From Mycobacteriales bacterium (GTDB lineage: Bacteria; Actinomycetota; Actinomycetes; Mycobacteriales; Mycobacteriaceae), in the NCBI GenBank assembly GCA_018376445.1, contig JAHABL010000005.1, positions 62,001 through 126,000 on the forward strand: a stretch of 64,000 nt of DNA, in the 5' to 3' direction. The notes under the pieces are model-generated. The model was not told the origin of the DNA, did not search any database, and saw only the letters and a program-made list of their open reading frames with translations. The stretch's first letter is position 1. Each line of letters opens with the position of its first letter. A program made the position numbers and the translations under genes. Positions 42,057 to 51,051 of this stretch are shown here, piece by piece.

Positions 42057-43007
42057 CTATGCTTTCACGCCACCAGAGGTAAGGCCGGCAATGATCTTCC
42101 GCTGGAAGATCAGCACCATGATGACCAAGGGGACGGTCACAATAGCACCCGCCGCCATCACCGTGGCGTAGGGGTAGTCAAAGGCATTGCCGCCGGTGAA
42201 CCGGGCAATAGCCACCGTCACCGGCTCCGTGTGCAGCGTGGATAGCTGCTGGGCCAACAGGAACTCGTTCCACGCCATGATAAAGGCAAGGATGGCGGTG
42301 GTGAAGATAGCCGGGGCGGCCAACGGCAGCATAATCGTGCGGAAGGCCTTGCCGCGGGAGCAGCCGTCCACCCGGGCAGCCTCCTCCAACTCCCACGGCA
42401 GCTCATCAATGAAGCTGGTGAGCGTAAAGATGGTGAGCGGCAACGCGAAGGAAATATTGGGGATGATGAGTGCCCAGTAGGAGCCGCGCAGCCCAATATC
42501 GGTGAAGAGCTGGAAGAGCGGCGTCACCAGCGCAATGCTGGGGAACATGGAGGCGCCCATGATGACACCCAACACCACGTACTTGCCGCGGAAGTTGTAG
42601 CGGGACAGTGCGTAGGCGGCGAACACCCCCACCACCACCGCAATGAGCGTAGTGACGGCGGAAATGATGAGGCTGTTGCCGATGGCGCGGAGGAAATTGT
42701 TACCGAAGTCGGTGGAGAGGGCTTCCTTGAAGTTGTCGAGGGTGACGTGGGTAGGCCAGGGGGTGGTGGAGAAGGTGTAGTCCTTCTCTCGGAAGGCCGT
42801 CACCAGCATCCAGTAGAAGGGCAACAAGCCCCACAGCATGATAATGATCGCCAGCACATAGATGCCGACGGAGCCGGCGTGGGGGCGGCGGTTGCGTTTC
42901 ACTGGGCGGGGTGACGGCTCGCGGACCGGCTGGGTGGCGAGCTGAACCGGTGGGCGCTGCGAGAGCGGCTTCACCGACAGGTCGTTGCGGTAAGCATCAG
43001 AAGCCAT
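42057..43007 (-). CDS. Sugar ABC transporter permease, SugB/MalG-like
   Basis: Inner-membrane subunit of a carbohydrate importer, 316 residues, six helices after a 45-residue basic N-terminal arm. The cytoplasmic EAA loop that docks the ATPase reads EEAARVDGCSRGKAFRTIMLP. Three bases after the SugA-like permease gene; GAGGAGG before its ATG lies in the end of that gene. In the LpqY-SugABC/Tus layout this is the second permease. Trehalose as substrate is inferred from order and similarity of the lipoprotein. Confidence 0.92.
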   Translation of the reverse strand: MASDAYRNDLSVKPLSQRPPVQLATQPVREPSPRPVKRNRRPHAGSVGIYVLAIIIMLWGLLPFYWMLVTAFREKDYTFSTTPWPTHVTLDNFKEALSTDFGNNFLRAIGNSLIISAVTTLIAVVVGVFAAYALSRYNFRGKYVVLGVIMGASMFPSIALVTPLFQLFTDIGLRGSYWALIIPNISFALPLTIFTLTSFIDELPWELEEAARVDGCSRGKAFRTIMLPLAAPAIFTTAILAFIMAWNEFLLAQQLSTLHTEPVTVAIARFTGGNAFDYPYATVMAAGAIVTVPLVIMVLIFQRKIIAGLTSGGVKA

Positions 43008-43010
43008 CAG

Positions 43011-44066
43011 TTAGTCCTCCTCTGCGACGACGGGATCCGGCTGTTTGTTGAGTCTGGCCCCCAGCACCTTCACAAAGAAGAGGGCGATGAGGAAGATAAG
43101 CAGGAAGATCAGTGTGGATAGTGCGGAGGCGACGTTCACCTGATCTTGCCGGATGGCGGCCACCACCAGTTGGGACACGGTGGCGGTGGGGGAATCTGGG
43201 TTGGGGCCAACCATGATGTAGGGCAGGTCGTACATGCGGAGGGCATCCAGCATACGGAAGAGCACCGCCACCACAATGCTGCCTTTGGCGAGCGGCAGGG
43301 TGATGCGGGTGAAGCGCTGCCAGGCGTTGGCGCCGTCCACACGGGCTGCCTCATAGAGATCTTTGGGGATCATTTGCAGCCCGGCGAGGATGAGGAGCGC
43401 CATGAAGGGGGTGGTTTTCCACACGTCCGCCAGGATGATGGAGAATCTGGCCGCCCAGGGGTCGGTCTGCCAGGCGATGGTGGTGTGGAAGAGGGAGTTG
43501 ATGATGCCCTGTTCCGCGAAGAGGAAGGACCACAGTTTGGCGGTGATGGCGGTGGGGATGGCCCAGGGGACCAGCACGGCGGCGCGCAGTAGCCCACGAC
43601 CCCGGAAGTTTTGGGCCATGACCAGCGCCATGCCGATACCGATGATGGTTTCCAGCAGCACCGTCACAAGGGTGAAGAAGAGGGTGTTGCCGAGGGCAGG
43701 CCAGAAATCATTGGCGAGGGTGCCGGATGGGCAGGCGACGGTGGAGCTGCCGGTGGAGCAGCTTTGGGTGAGCCAGTAGCCGTAGTTTCGGGAGCCGATG
43801 AAGCCGCCCGGATAGAAGAAGCCGTCGTGCCGGTTGAGGACAGGGTCCGATTTGAAGGAGAGGACGACGCCGCTGAGCAGCGGGTAAAGGATGATGACGC
43901 CGATGAGGAGGAGAGCGGGGGTGAGGAGGGCGGCGACCTTTCCGCGGGCGGAGGGCCGCTTGTGCCGCGGCTGCCCGTTGGCAGTGAGCTGGGGGCCCTT
44001 CCGGCGCCCGGTGGCGCTGTTTGTTGTCGTGTTCTTTGCCGTGTTCGTTGTCTTGACCGCGCTCAT
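43011..44066 (-). CDS. Sugar ABC transporter permease, SugA/MalF-like
   Basis: Inner-membrane subunit, 351 residues. A hydrophilic N-terminal arm of about 40 residues is followed by helix AALLTPALLLIGVIILYPLL, an extracytoplasmic loop and five more helices. EAA loop: YEAARVDGANAWQRFTRITLP. Its ATG overlaps the stop of the binding-protein gene by one base (TGATG), so translation is coupled. Confidence 0.92.
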   Translation of the reverse strand: MSAVKTTNTAKNTTTNSATGRRKGPQLTANGQPRHKRPSARGKVAALLTPALLLIGVIILYPLLSGVVLSFKSDPVLNRHDGFFYPGGFIGSRNYGYWLTQSCSTGSSTVACPSGTLANDFWPALGNTLFFTLVTVLLETIIGIGMALVMAQNFRGRGLLRAAVLVPWAIPTAITAKLWSFLFAEQGIINSLFHTTIAWQTDPWAARFSIILADVWKTTPFMALLILAGLQMIPKDLYEAARVDGANAWQRFTRITLPLAKGSIVVAVLFRMLDALRMYDLPYIMVGPNPDSPTATVSQLVVAAIRQDQVNVASALSTLIFLLIFLIALFFVKVLGARLNKQPDPVVAEED

Positions 44067-45367
44067 CAGTGTTCCGCCACTTCGATTGCGCTGGTCATGT
44101 CCGCGGTGGCCTGGACGACGGTTTTACGTCCGAAGAGGGCTGCGTAGACATTGTCCTGGATGGCCTTGGAGATGGCCGGGTAGAAGGGGCTGACCGGGCG
44201 GGGCACCGCATTTTCCAGGGCTGTTTTGAGAACCGGCAGGTAGGGGTACTTCTTGATGAGGGACTTGTCGTCGTAGATGGAGGTGAGGACCGGCGGGAAG
44301 GAGTTTTGGGCGAAGCTCAGCTGGTTCTCCCGGTTTTCGATGAAGGCGATGAAGTCCCGGGCGGTGGCCTTGTGTTCGGAGTAGACGTTGATGGCGTTGT
44401 TGTAGCCGCCCAGGGTGGAGGCGCCTACCCCGTCTTTGCCGACCAGCGGGGCTACCGCGAACTTGCCTTTGACTTTGGAGTCGTCGGAGGCGCGGGCGTT
44501 CTCGTACATGTAGGGCCAGTTGATGGCGAAGAGGGCTTCCCCGTTGACGAAGGCCAGGTTGGTTTGTTCTTCGGTGAAGGAGACGGCGCGTTTGGCGATG
44601 ACACCGCTCCGGTAAGCGTCGACGAGTGCTCGGAGGCCGTCGCGGGAGGCATCGGAGGTGACGGTGGGGGTGAACCCGTCAGCGCCGACAATCTGCCCGC
44701 CCCACCCATTGATGAAGATGGAGGTGTTCACGGTGAGGCCTTCGTACTGCTTCAACTGGGTGACGAGGCAGTCCAGCTTGTGCTTTTTGGCGATGGAGCA
44801 GTCTTGGGTGAGTTCGTCCCAGGTGGAGGGCGGGGTTTTGATGAGGTCGCTGCGGTAGAAGAGTAGCTGGCCGTTGGTGTTTTGGGGGGCAGCATAGACG
44901 GTGCCGGAGTAGGTGGCGGATTCCACTGTGGCCGGCAGTAGTTTCGTCATGTCAATGGCCATGGTGCCGTGGAGGGGCTGGAGCCATTGATGGGCGGCGA
45001 AGCTGGCGGTGTCGATAACGTCGAGGGCCATGACGTCGAATTCGCCGGAGCGGGCTTGCAGGGATTGCACTAGGGTGTCGCGCTGCGAGTCAGCTTCGCC
45101 GGCGAGTTCGTGGAGGTTGACGCGCTCGTTAGGGTGGGCGGCGTTCCAGCGTTGGACGACAGGGCGCAGGTTGGCGATGTCGTTTTTGCCCATGGCGAAG
45201 GTGATGGGTCCGCGCTCGTCGAGGTTCTTCTGGGCGGCGTGTTCGGCATCGTTGTAGGAGCTGTTGGCGCATCCTGTGACGGCGAGAATGGCGGTGGCGC
45301 CGAGGGCGGCGAGCTGCAGGGGCCGGTAGCGGTGCTGGTGGAGATGGTGCTGGTGGAGGTGGCTCAT
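44066..45367 (-). CDS. Sugar-binding lipoprotein, LpqY/TusE-like
   Basis: Extracytoplasmic solute-binding protein of 433 residues. The signal sequence ends in lipobox LAVTGC, giving a lipid anchor. Type 1 carbohydrate-binding fold features: [44 protein letters not shown], and WPYMYENA near the ligand site. The [13 protein letters not shown] segment resembles LpqY, the trehalose receptor. The first 14 residues are extremely His-rich ([12 protein letters not shown]), unusual for a signal peptide. The start overlaps the ATPase stop by four bases. Confidence 0.9.
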   Translation of the reverse strand: MSHLHQHHLHQHRYRPLQLAALGATAILAVTGCANSSYNDAEHAAQKNLDERGPITFAMGKNDIANLRPVVQRWNAAHPNERVNLHELAGEADSQRDTLVQSLQARSGEFDVMALDVIDTASFAAHQWLQPLHGTMAIDMTKLLPATVESATYSGTVYAAPQNTNGQLLFYRSDLIKTPPSTWDELTQDCSIAKKHKLDCLVTQLKQYEGLTVNTSIFINGWGGQIVGADGFTPTVTSDASRDGLRALVDAYRSGVIAKRAVSFTEEQTNLAFVNGEALFAINWPYMYENARASDDSKVKGKFAVAPLVGKDGVGASTLGGYNNAINVYSEHKATARDFIAFIENRENQLSFAQNSFPPVLTSIYDDKSLIKKYPYLPVLKTALENAVPRPVSPFYPAISKAIQDNVYAALFGRKTVVQATADMTSAIEVAEH

Positions 45368-46593
45368 GCGTCTGCCTCCTCGGTGGTGGCAGCTACGGCT
45401 ACGGGGGCGGTGGTGGCGATGTCGTCCCAGAGTGTCATCCCGGATTCGTTATCGGCAAAGAAGTAGAGGTCCTGTGGGGCGACGGTGATGCGCACCAGGT
45501 CTCCGCGGGCGGGCGGGTTCTGCCAGTCCACGGTGGCGGTGATGCGCTGCTCGGAGATCTGCTCGCCGGCCGCGTTGGCCAGGTGGCCGTGGCCGATGGC
45601 CTGGGATCCTAGTTCTTCCACCAGATCCACGCGCATGTAGAGGGTGTAGGCGCCGGCGGTGCCCGCAGCACCGTCACCAGCAGAAGCAGCGTCACCAGCA
45701 CTGTCCCCCACTCCAGCGGCGGGTGCGGCAACCACACCCTCCACCCGCTCGGGGCGGAAGCCGACCAACACGGACGTTGTGGGCACCCCCGCCGGGATAC
45801 GGCCCGGCAGTGGAATGGGCGTCTCCCCCACCCACGCAGACGCACCCCGTACCGGGACGGTAAGAATGTTCATCGACGGAGACCCAATGAAGCCCGCCAC
45901 AAACGCATTGGCGGGGTGGTCGAACAGGTTGCGGGGCGTATCCACCTGCTGCAGCCGCCCGGCGCAGAGAACCGCCACCCGGTCGCCCATCGTCATGGCC
46001 TCCACCTGGTCGTGGGTGACGTAGACGGTGGTGGTGCCGAGGCGACGCTGCAGTTCGGCGATCTGGGCGCGAGTGCGGACGCGCAGGCGGGCGTCGAGGT
46101 TGGAGAGCGGCTCGTCCATGAGGAAGACGCGTGGCGAGCGCACTATAGCGCGCCCCATGGCAACACGCTGCCGTTGGCCGCCAGACAGTGCTTTGGGCTT
46201 ACGGTCGAGGTAGTCGGTAAGGTCCAGCAGGCGGGCGGCTTCTTCCACGCGCTGGCGGATTTCTTTCTTGTTCACCTTGGCGAGCTTCAGCGCGAAGCCC
46301 ATGTTTTCGGCCACGGTCATGTGCGGGTAGAGAGCGTAGTTTTGGAAGACCATGGCGATGTCGCGGTCTTTCGGATCGGCCATGGTGACGTCATCGTCGC
46401 CGATCAGAACCTTCCCAGAGTCCACAAACTCCAGACCGGCCAGCATGCGCAGGGTGGTCGATTTACCACAGCCGGAGGGGCCGACGAGTACCAGGAATTC
46501 GCCGTCGTGAATATCTAAACAAAGGTTGTCGACGCTAGGCTTAGCGGCTCCGGGATAGATACAGGTGGCGTGATCGAAGGTCACAGATGCCAT
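45364..46593 (-). CDS. Sugar ABC transporter ATPase, SugC/MsmK/UgpC-like
   Basis: Nucleotide-binding subunit, 409 residues. Walker [11 protein letters not shown]-loop [16 protein letters not shown], signature [14 protein letters not shown], Walker [15 protein letters not shown]-loop YVTHDQ. The C-terminal TOBE regulatory domain is interrupted by an Ala/Gly/Asp-rich insert of about 30 residues ([18 protein letters not shown]). First gene of the five-gene operon on the minus strand, divergent from the amino acid permease gene. Family ATPases may serve more than one importer. Confidence 0.93.
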   Translation of the reverse strand: MASVTFDHATCIYPGAAKPSVDNLCLDIHDGEFLVLVGPSGCGKSTTLRMLAGLEFVDSGKVLIGDDDVTMADPKDRDIAMVFQNYALYPHMTVAENMGFALKLAKVNKKEIRQRVEEAARLLDLTDYLDRKPKALSGGQRQRVAMGRAIVRSPRVFLMDEPLSNLDARLRVRTRAQIAELQRRLGTTTVYVTHDQVEAMTMGDRVAVLCAGRLQQVDTPRNLFDHPANAFVAGFIGSPSMNILTVPVRGASAWVGETPIPLPGRIPAGVPTTSVLVGFRPERVEGVVAAPAAGVGDSAGDAASAGDGAAGTAGAYTLYMRVDLVEELGSQAIGHGHLANAAGEQISEQRITATVDWQNPPARGDLVRITVAPQDLYFFADNESGMTLWDDIATTAPVAVAATTEEADA

Positions 46594-46711
46594 GTGTCAT
46601 TGTCCTCTCTTGGCAGTCACACGCGCGCCGCAGGGCACGCACGCAGCCCAGAATCGTTCTTCTTATTATCCCCGTTGTACGAACCATTCACGTTATTTCG
46701 GTGGCAATGAG

Positions 46712-46717
46712 TAGGCT
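46712..46717 (+). promoter_or_regulatory. Possible -10 box of the amino acid permease
   Basis: TAGGCT nine bases before the ATG at 46727, no Shine-Dalgarno site; near-leaderless transcript likely. Confidence 0.35.
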
Positions 46718-46726
46718 AAATAAACC

Positions 46727-48265
46727 ATGCGCAGCGCGAAATCACCTTTCATTCGACAACCCGTCCAGGACATTATCGACCAGTCCGGGATGGGGACGAA
46801 CCGCAGTGACGACGGTTCCGGGCCGACTCTACGCAAAAGCATCTCCACCTTCGAACTCGCCATGATGGGCGTGGGATGCACCGTCGGCACCGGCATTTTC
46901 TACGTTTTTTCCATTGCCGTGCCCGAGGCAGGCCCCGCTGTCATCCTGGCCTTCCTTATTGCCGCCGCCACAGCTGGCCTCACTGCCCTCTGCTACGCAG
47001 AGTTGGCCTCCTCCATCCCCACCTCTGGCTCCTCCTACACCTACACCTACACCACCCTCGGCGAGCTCGTCGGTTACCTGGTGGGATGGTGTTTGTTGCT
47101 GGAGTATGCGGTCTCGGGGGCGGCGGTGGCTGTCGGCTGGTCCGAATACCTCAACGACTTCCTGCAGCGTGTTTTCGGATGGCACCTTCCAGACTACCTC
47201 TCCGTCGCCCCCTGGGACGGCGGCAGCTTTGACGGCTTCTCCATTAACCTGCCCGCTGTGGTGCTGGTGACGATCTGCTGCTTCCTCCTCATGGCTGGCA
47301 CGCGTGAGTCTGCGCGCGCGAATGCAGTGATGGTCATCCTTAAGCTGAGTGTGCTGCTCATGTTCTCGATCGTGGCGTTCACCGGCTTCCAGTCCGGTAA
47401 CTACCACCCCTTCGCCCCCATGGGTGTGGCGGGCGTGGGGGCCGCCGCCGGCTCCGTGTTCTTCAGCTTCGTCGGCCTGGATGTCATCTCCACCGCCTCG
47501 GAGGAAGTGAAGGATCCGCACCGTACTATTCCCCGAGCCCTCGTTATTGCACTGGTGGTGGTGACGGCGATCTACCTGCTGGTCGCGGTGGCAGCGGTGG
47601 GCGCCCAGGAGCAGGGCCTCTTCCAGCACCAGAAGGCGGGTTTGTCGCAGATTCTGGAACATGTGACGGGGTCCGGTACGTTTTCCGTCATTCTGTCAGC
47701 GGCCGCCGTCATCTCCATCTTCTCCATTACCCTGATGACGATTTTCGGCCAGACGCGCGTGCTGTTCGCCATGTCCCGCGATGGCATGATCCCCAAGGGC
47801 TTCGCCTACATTTCCCCGCGTACTCGCACGCCGGTGATTAACACCGCCATTACCTGCCTGGTGGTGGGCTTACTGGCGGGGTTCCTACCGCTGGAGTACC
47901 TCTCCGACATGGTGTCTATTGGTACGTTGACGGCATTCGCGGTGGTGAGCTTAGGTGTAATTATCCTGCGCCGACGTAACCCCAACATGCAGCGAGGTTT
48001 CCGGGTGCCACTCTACCCAGTGATCCCCATCATTTCGATCATCGCTTGCCTGTACCTCATCAGCCAGCTGCACCCCGTCACCTGGGCGACGCTGGCGGTG
48101 TGGATGCTTGTCGCCTGCCTCACCTATGTGGGTTATGGCTACCGGCATTCCAGCTTGCGGATGCGGCTGCTGGCGGCGGAGGCTGCCGGGGTTGAGGTGG
48201 ATGTGAATGGCTCCAGCGCCCTCCAGGAGGAGACGTCTTTAGCCGCGCACGACCGCGTCGAATAG
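46727..48265 (+). CDS. APC-family amino acid permease (cationic amino acid transporter-like)
   Basis: Inner-membrane secondary transporter of 512 residues with about 12 helices. Helix 1 has the substrate-binding kink MMGVGCTVGTGIFYVFS; helix 6 has FFSFVGLDVISTASEEVKDP, typical of the CAT/YfnA group. Likely imports or exchanges an amino acid; substrate unknown. The N-terminal 40 residues are hydrophilic. The 3' end overlaps the convergent PncA-LOG gene by 27 bases. No Shine-Dalgarno before the ATG. Confidence 0.92.
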   Translation: MRSAKSPFIRQPVQDIIDQSGMGTNRSDDGSGPTLRKSISTFELAMMGVGCTVGTGIFYVFSIAVPEAGPAVILAFLIAAATAGLTALCYAELASSIPTSGSSYTYTYTTLGELVGYLVGWCLLLEYAVSGAAVAVGWSEYLNDFLQRVFGWHLPDYLSVAPWDGGSFDGFSINLPAVVLVTICCFLLMAGTRESARANAVMVILKLSVLLMFSIVAFTGFQSGNYHPFAPMGVAGVGAAAGSVFFSFVGLDVISTASEEVKDPHRTIPRALVIALVVVTAIYLLVAVAAVGAQEQGLFQHQKAGLSQILEHVTGSGTFSVILSAAAVISIFSITLMTIFGQTRVLFAMSRDGMIPKGFAYISPRTRTPVINTAITCLVVGLLAGFLPLEYLSDMVSIGTLTAFAVVSLGVIILRRRNPNMQRGFRVPLYPVIPIISIIACLYLISQLHPVTWATLAVWMLVACLTYVGYGYRHSSLRMRLLAAEAAGVEVDVNGSSALQEETSLAAHDRVE

Positions 48266-49456
48266 CGCCTCCGGGGTATCGACCACAATAAGGCTATCCA
48301 GCAGCGTCGGGGAGAGAATGCCCACCTGCGCATAGGACGCCAACGCCGTCAACAAGCTATCCCAGTAGCCGTCCGTGTTGTAGAGCACCACCGGCTTCTG
48401 GTGGATGCCCAACTGCCGGTGCGCCCACACTTCAAAGAATTCCTCCAGCGTGCCCACCCCTCCGGGAAGCGCCACGAAACAATCCGCCAACTGCGCCATG
48501 CGGTTCTTGCGGGTGGACATGTCCTCCACCACCTCCAGGCGAGTGAGCGTGTCGTGGGAGACCTCATGCCCATCGAAGTGGTGCGGGATAACGCCGTAGA
48601 CGGAGCCGCCCTGGCTGAGTGCGGCGTCTGCGATAACCCCCATGAGGCCGCAATTGCCGCCCCCATACACGATGCCGTGCCCGGCTTGGGCAATGCCCTC
48701 CCCCAGCCGGCGGGCGGCCTCCCGCAACCCAGGTTGGGTGCCGAAGCGGGAGGCGGTGTAGCAGGCGAACGTCCAGTAGGGGCTGTGGGTGACGGCTACG
48801 CCAGCCTCCGCTAGCGCCTGCAGGGCAGCCTCCTCGGTCTCTGCGCTGACGGGGGCGGAGAGGTCGGCAAAGACGGTGGTGGCGAAGCCTTCCCGCTGCG
48901 CATCAAGGGCTGTGGCGCAGACGCAGTGGGAGAGGGCGAGGCCCACCACGTCCACCTCGGTTGTGCCGTAGCGGCGGAGCAGGTCGGCCAGTGCTAGCCC
49001 CTGCTCGGTGGTGCCGCCAGCGGTTGCGGGAGCGGTGGTTGCGTAGTTCGAGGTTGAGGGGTTGGTGGCTGTGGGGCCGGTGGGTGCGGAGCCGGTGGTT
49101 CCGTCAAACCCGGAGTAGCTGGCCGCATACTGGCCTTTGCGCACTGCCTCCAGCGGCAGGTCGGGGTGGCTGGTGCGCAGTGCTTCCAGGGCGGCTTGGA
49201 GACGCGGGTGGAGCTCCGCGTTGGGGGTGCCGGCCTGGCCGTGGGGCGGCCAGGTGTCCACAAAGTCGGGGGTGTCGCTGAAGTGGCTACCCGGGTTGAT
49301 GTGCCAATCCTGGGTGGTGACGATGAGACCGTAGCGGTCAGCGTGAGCGCGCAGGTAGTCGGCGATGCGGTCGGCAATGTCGTGGCCGCCCGGGACGGGT
49401 AGCTCGCCACCTTCGCAGAAGGTGGGCTGCATGTCGACGATGAGCAGGGCGCGCAT
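48239..49456 (-). CDS. Nicotinamidase (PncA-like) fused to a LOG-family nucleotide phosphoribohydrolase
   Basis: A 405-residue two-domain protein. Residues 1-220: isochorismatase-fold nicotinamidase with all key residues in place. The catalytic triad is D8, K107 (AVRKGQY) and C178 (SHCVCAT); metal ligands are D50, H52, H58 and H72. A Thr/Ala/Ser/Gly-rich insert of about 40 residues lies between K107 and C178. Residues 225-405: LOG/TIGR00730 domain with YGGGNCGLMG, STRKNRM and the PGGVGTLEEFFEV signature, expected to release a base from a nucleoside monophosphate. One frame, no internal stop. A joint role in NAD/nucleotide salvage is inferred. Start ATG 49456 after AAGGAG. Confidence 0.9.
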   Translation of the reverse strand: MRALLIVDMQPTFCEGGELPVPGGHDIADRIADYLRAHADRYGLIVTTQDWHINPGSHFSDTPDFVDTWPPHGQAGTPNAELHPRLQAALEALRTSHPDLPLEAVRKGQYAASYSGFDGTTGSAPTGPTATNPSTSNYATTAPATAGGTTEQGLALADLLRRYGTTEVDVVGLALSHCVCATALDAQREGFATTVFADLSAPVSAETEEAALQALAEAGVAVTHSPYWTFACYTASRFGTQPGLREAARRLGEGIAQAGHGIVYGGGNCGLMGVIADAALSQGGSVYGVIPHHFDGHEVSHDTLTRLEVVEDMSTRKNRMAQLADCFVALPGGVGTLEEFFEVWAHRQLGIHQKPVVLYNTDGYWDSLLTALASYAQVGILSPTLLDSLIVVDTPEALFDAVVRG

Positions 49457-49624
49457 TCACGAGCTCCTTGGGGAGAGGGGGTGGTCAGCTTGGTTCCAGG
49501 ATAGGGGAGGAGTACGGAGGCGGGAAAGTACCGTCACCACCCCGCATGGGTGGGTTCCGCCAGGATGCTTGTTTTCTGGGGCGTAACCGTCACCAGCTCC
49601 GCGCAGCGTCTCTGCGCATAGCAA

Positions 49625-49670
49625 CAACCACCCGGGTGTGGCCGGAGAGGCAACACGCTGCGGGTGGTTG
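49625..49670 (-). terminator. Hairpin downstream of the CsbD-like gene
   Basis: CAACCACCCG (49625-49634) pairs perfectly with CGGGTGGTTG (49661-49670). It lies 25 bases after the CsbD-like stop. Confidence 0.6.
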
Positions 49671-49694
49671 CTGGAATGGTGGAAGTAGGGCTAC

Positions 49695-49850
49695 TTACTT
49701 CTTGCCGAACTTGCTCTTGAGGGAGTCGAGCAGGCCCTTGCCCTTGTTCTTGAGGTCTTCCTTCTGCTTGTCGTCAAGCTTGTTGTAGGCGTCGGTGGCC
49801 TTGTTCTTGACTTCTTCGGCCTTGCCCTTGAGGTTGTTTGCGTCGACCAT
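49695..49850 (-). CDS. CsbD-like small Lys-rich stress protein
   Basis: A 51-residue protein (start MVDANNLKGKAEEVKNKATD, end KSKFGKK). It is highly charged and helical, with repeated GKxxxxKxK pattern, like CsbD and related stress proteins or mycobacterial Rv0909-type small proteins. The ATG at 49850 has AAAGGA eight bases upstream, and a clear hairpin follows the stop. Codon use is strongly biased to AAG/GAC/CTC, as in highly expressed genes. Exact function unknown. Confidence 0.8.
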   Translation of the reverse strand: MVDANNLKGKAEEVKNKATDAYNKLDDKQKEDLKNKGKGLLDSLKSKFGKK

Positions 49851-49997
49851 TGTGGTGTCCTTTCGGAAGTTTTCGGTCTGGTGACTTCGATTTTAAGAGT
49901 GATTTACTGCCCGTGCCACCGATTTCCACGTATTTACCTGTCAGCGAGCGACAGCCCTCCCCCACTCCGGTTACCGGTCTAGGGCGTGCTCGCGGTA

Positions 49998-50038
49998 GGC
50001 GCTATGGCGTGTGCGCACCAGGCGCTATAGCGTGCGTG
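49998..50038. repeat. Short direct repeat GGCGCTAT-GCGTG
   Basis: GGCGCTATGGCGTG at 49998-50011 and GGCGCTATAGCGTG at 50021-50034, 23 bases apart, upstream of the universal stress-like gene. Confidence 0.5.
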
Positions 50039-50081
50039 CAAGGTGGCAGTTGCGCCGGACGTGGCAGCGCGAACCCCTTGC

Positions 50082-50087
50082 TAGGCT
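50082..50087 (+). promoter_or_regulatory. -10 box for leaderless mRNA (universal stress-like gene)
   Basis: TAGGCT, with TGC before it (extended -10), six bases before the ATG at 50094; no Shine-Dalgarno site. Confidence 0.5.
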
Positions 50088-50093
50088 GAAACC

Positions 50094-50987
50094 ATGCGCG
50101 ATTTCTACCGTTTCCAGGTCTGTTGGCACCCCCACACGAGCAGCGGCGAAGCCCTCCGTTTGGCCTGCTCGCTGGCCGCCATCGGCCAAACAACAGTCCA
50201 GGTAGTCGCCCCCATCTACCCCTCCGATGCGCCAACCGGCCGGCAGCGGTTCCTGCGCAGTCTCTCCCACAAGTTGGGCAACGCCATGCCGGAGCCGGGC
50301 GATACTGCGGCGGCGGTACGCGCCTTGGGCTCCGCCGGCTTGGGCTCCAACCATTTCGCTACCCCACCGGCGTTCTCGCTGAAGGCCGCCGACCTGTTCC
50401 ATGCGGTGGTGGCGGGGGTGACGGATCCGCGGGCGCTGCCCACCGCCATGGTGATGCTGGGGCCGGAGGCACACGACCCGCACACGGGCATCGGCCCGGA
50501 CGGTTTTGCCGTGCAGGTGGTGCGGGAGCTGCAGCTGCCGGTGGCGATTGCGCCGCAGGGCTACCCCGGCTCCCCCTCCGGTATTCGCCGTGTGACCTGC
50601 ACCTTTGATGGTTCCGATGCGTCTCGGGAGGCGCTGCGGATGGCGACGGTGCTGGCGCAGGTGCTGGATGCGGAGGTGCGCGTGGCCACGACCACTCCCC
50701 CGCCGCTGACGGAGGAGGAGACCATCACCCGCCGTGAACCGTTGGTGGATCCACTGTTGGAGGAGGGGTGTGCGCTGGTGACGGAGTGGAGTGGGGCGGA
50801 TACTATCGCCACCCCGGAGCCAGATTGGGCGATGCAGAACGAGGAGTCGTCTGCGGAAGCGCGGTGGCTGCCGGAGGAGCTGGTGGTGTTGGGCCATGTT
50901 CCGAGTGCTGCAAACAATGCGGCGTGGGCGCGGGTGTGCACTGCCTTTGGGGTGCCAGTCGTGTTGGCGCCCGCAGTAGTGGGCTGA
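50094..50987 (+). CDS. Universal stress protein-like, divergent two-domain protein
   Basis: A 297-residue cytoplasmic protein. Both halves start like USP domains (FQVCWHPHTSSGEALRLACSLAAIG and VTCTFDGSDASREALRMATVLAQVLDAEVRVATTT), with VVLGHVPSAANN...VPVVLAP as the closing strand of the second. The G-x2-G-x9-G ATP motif is absent or altered, so ATP binding is doubtful. It ends 64 bases before the fructosamine kinase gene, which has its own promoter-like box. Assignment by fold pattern only. Confidence 0.7.
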   Translation: MRDFYRFQVCWHPHTSSGEALRLACSLAAIGQTTVQVVAPIYPSDAPTGRQRFLRSLSHKLGNAMPEPGDTAAAVRALGSAGLGSNHFATPPAFSLKAADLFHAVVAGVTDPRALPTAMVMLGPEAHDPHTGIGPDGFAVQVVRELQLPVAIAPQGYPGSPSGIRRVTCTFDGSDASREALRMATVLAQVLDAEVRVATTTPPPLTEEETITRREPLVDPLLEEGCALVTEWSGADTIATPEPDWAMQNEESSAEARWLPEELVVLGHVPSAANNAAWARVCTAFGVPVVLAPAVVG

Positions 50988-51039
50988 GCGGACTGAGCAG
51001 TGGGATGACGAGTCCTGCCCGTACCTGTTGGTAACTACC

Positions 51040-51045
51040 TATGCT
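51040..51045 (+). promoter_or_regulatory. -10 box for leaderless fructosamine kinase mRNA
   Basis: TATGCT six bases before the ATG at 51052; no ribosome-binding site. Confidence 0.5.
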
Positions 51046-51051
51046 GGTGGT

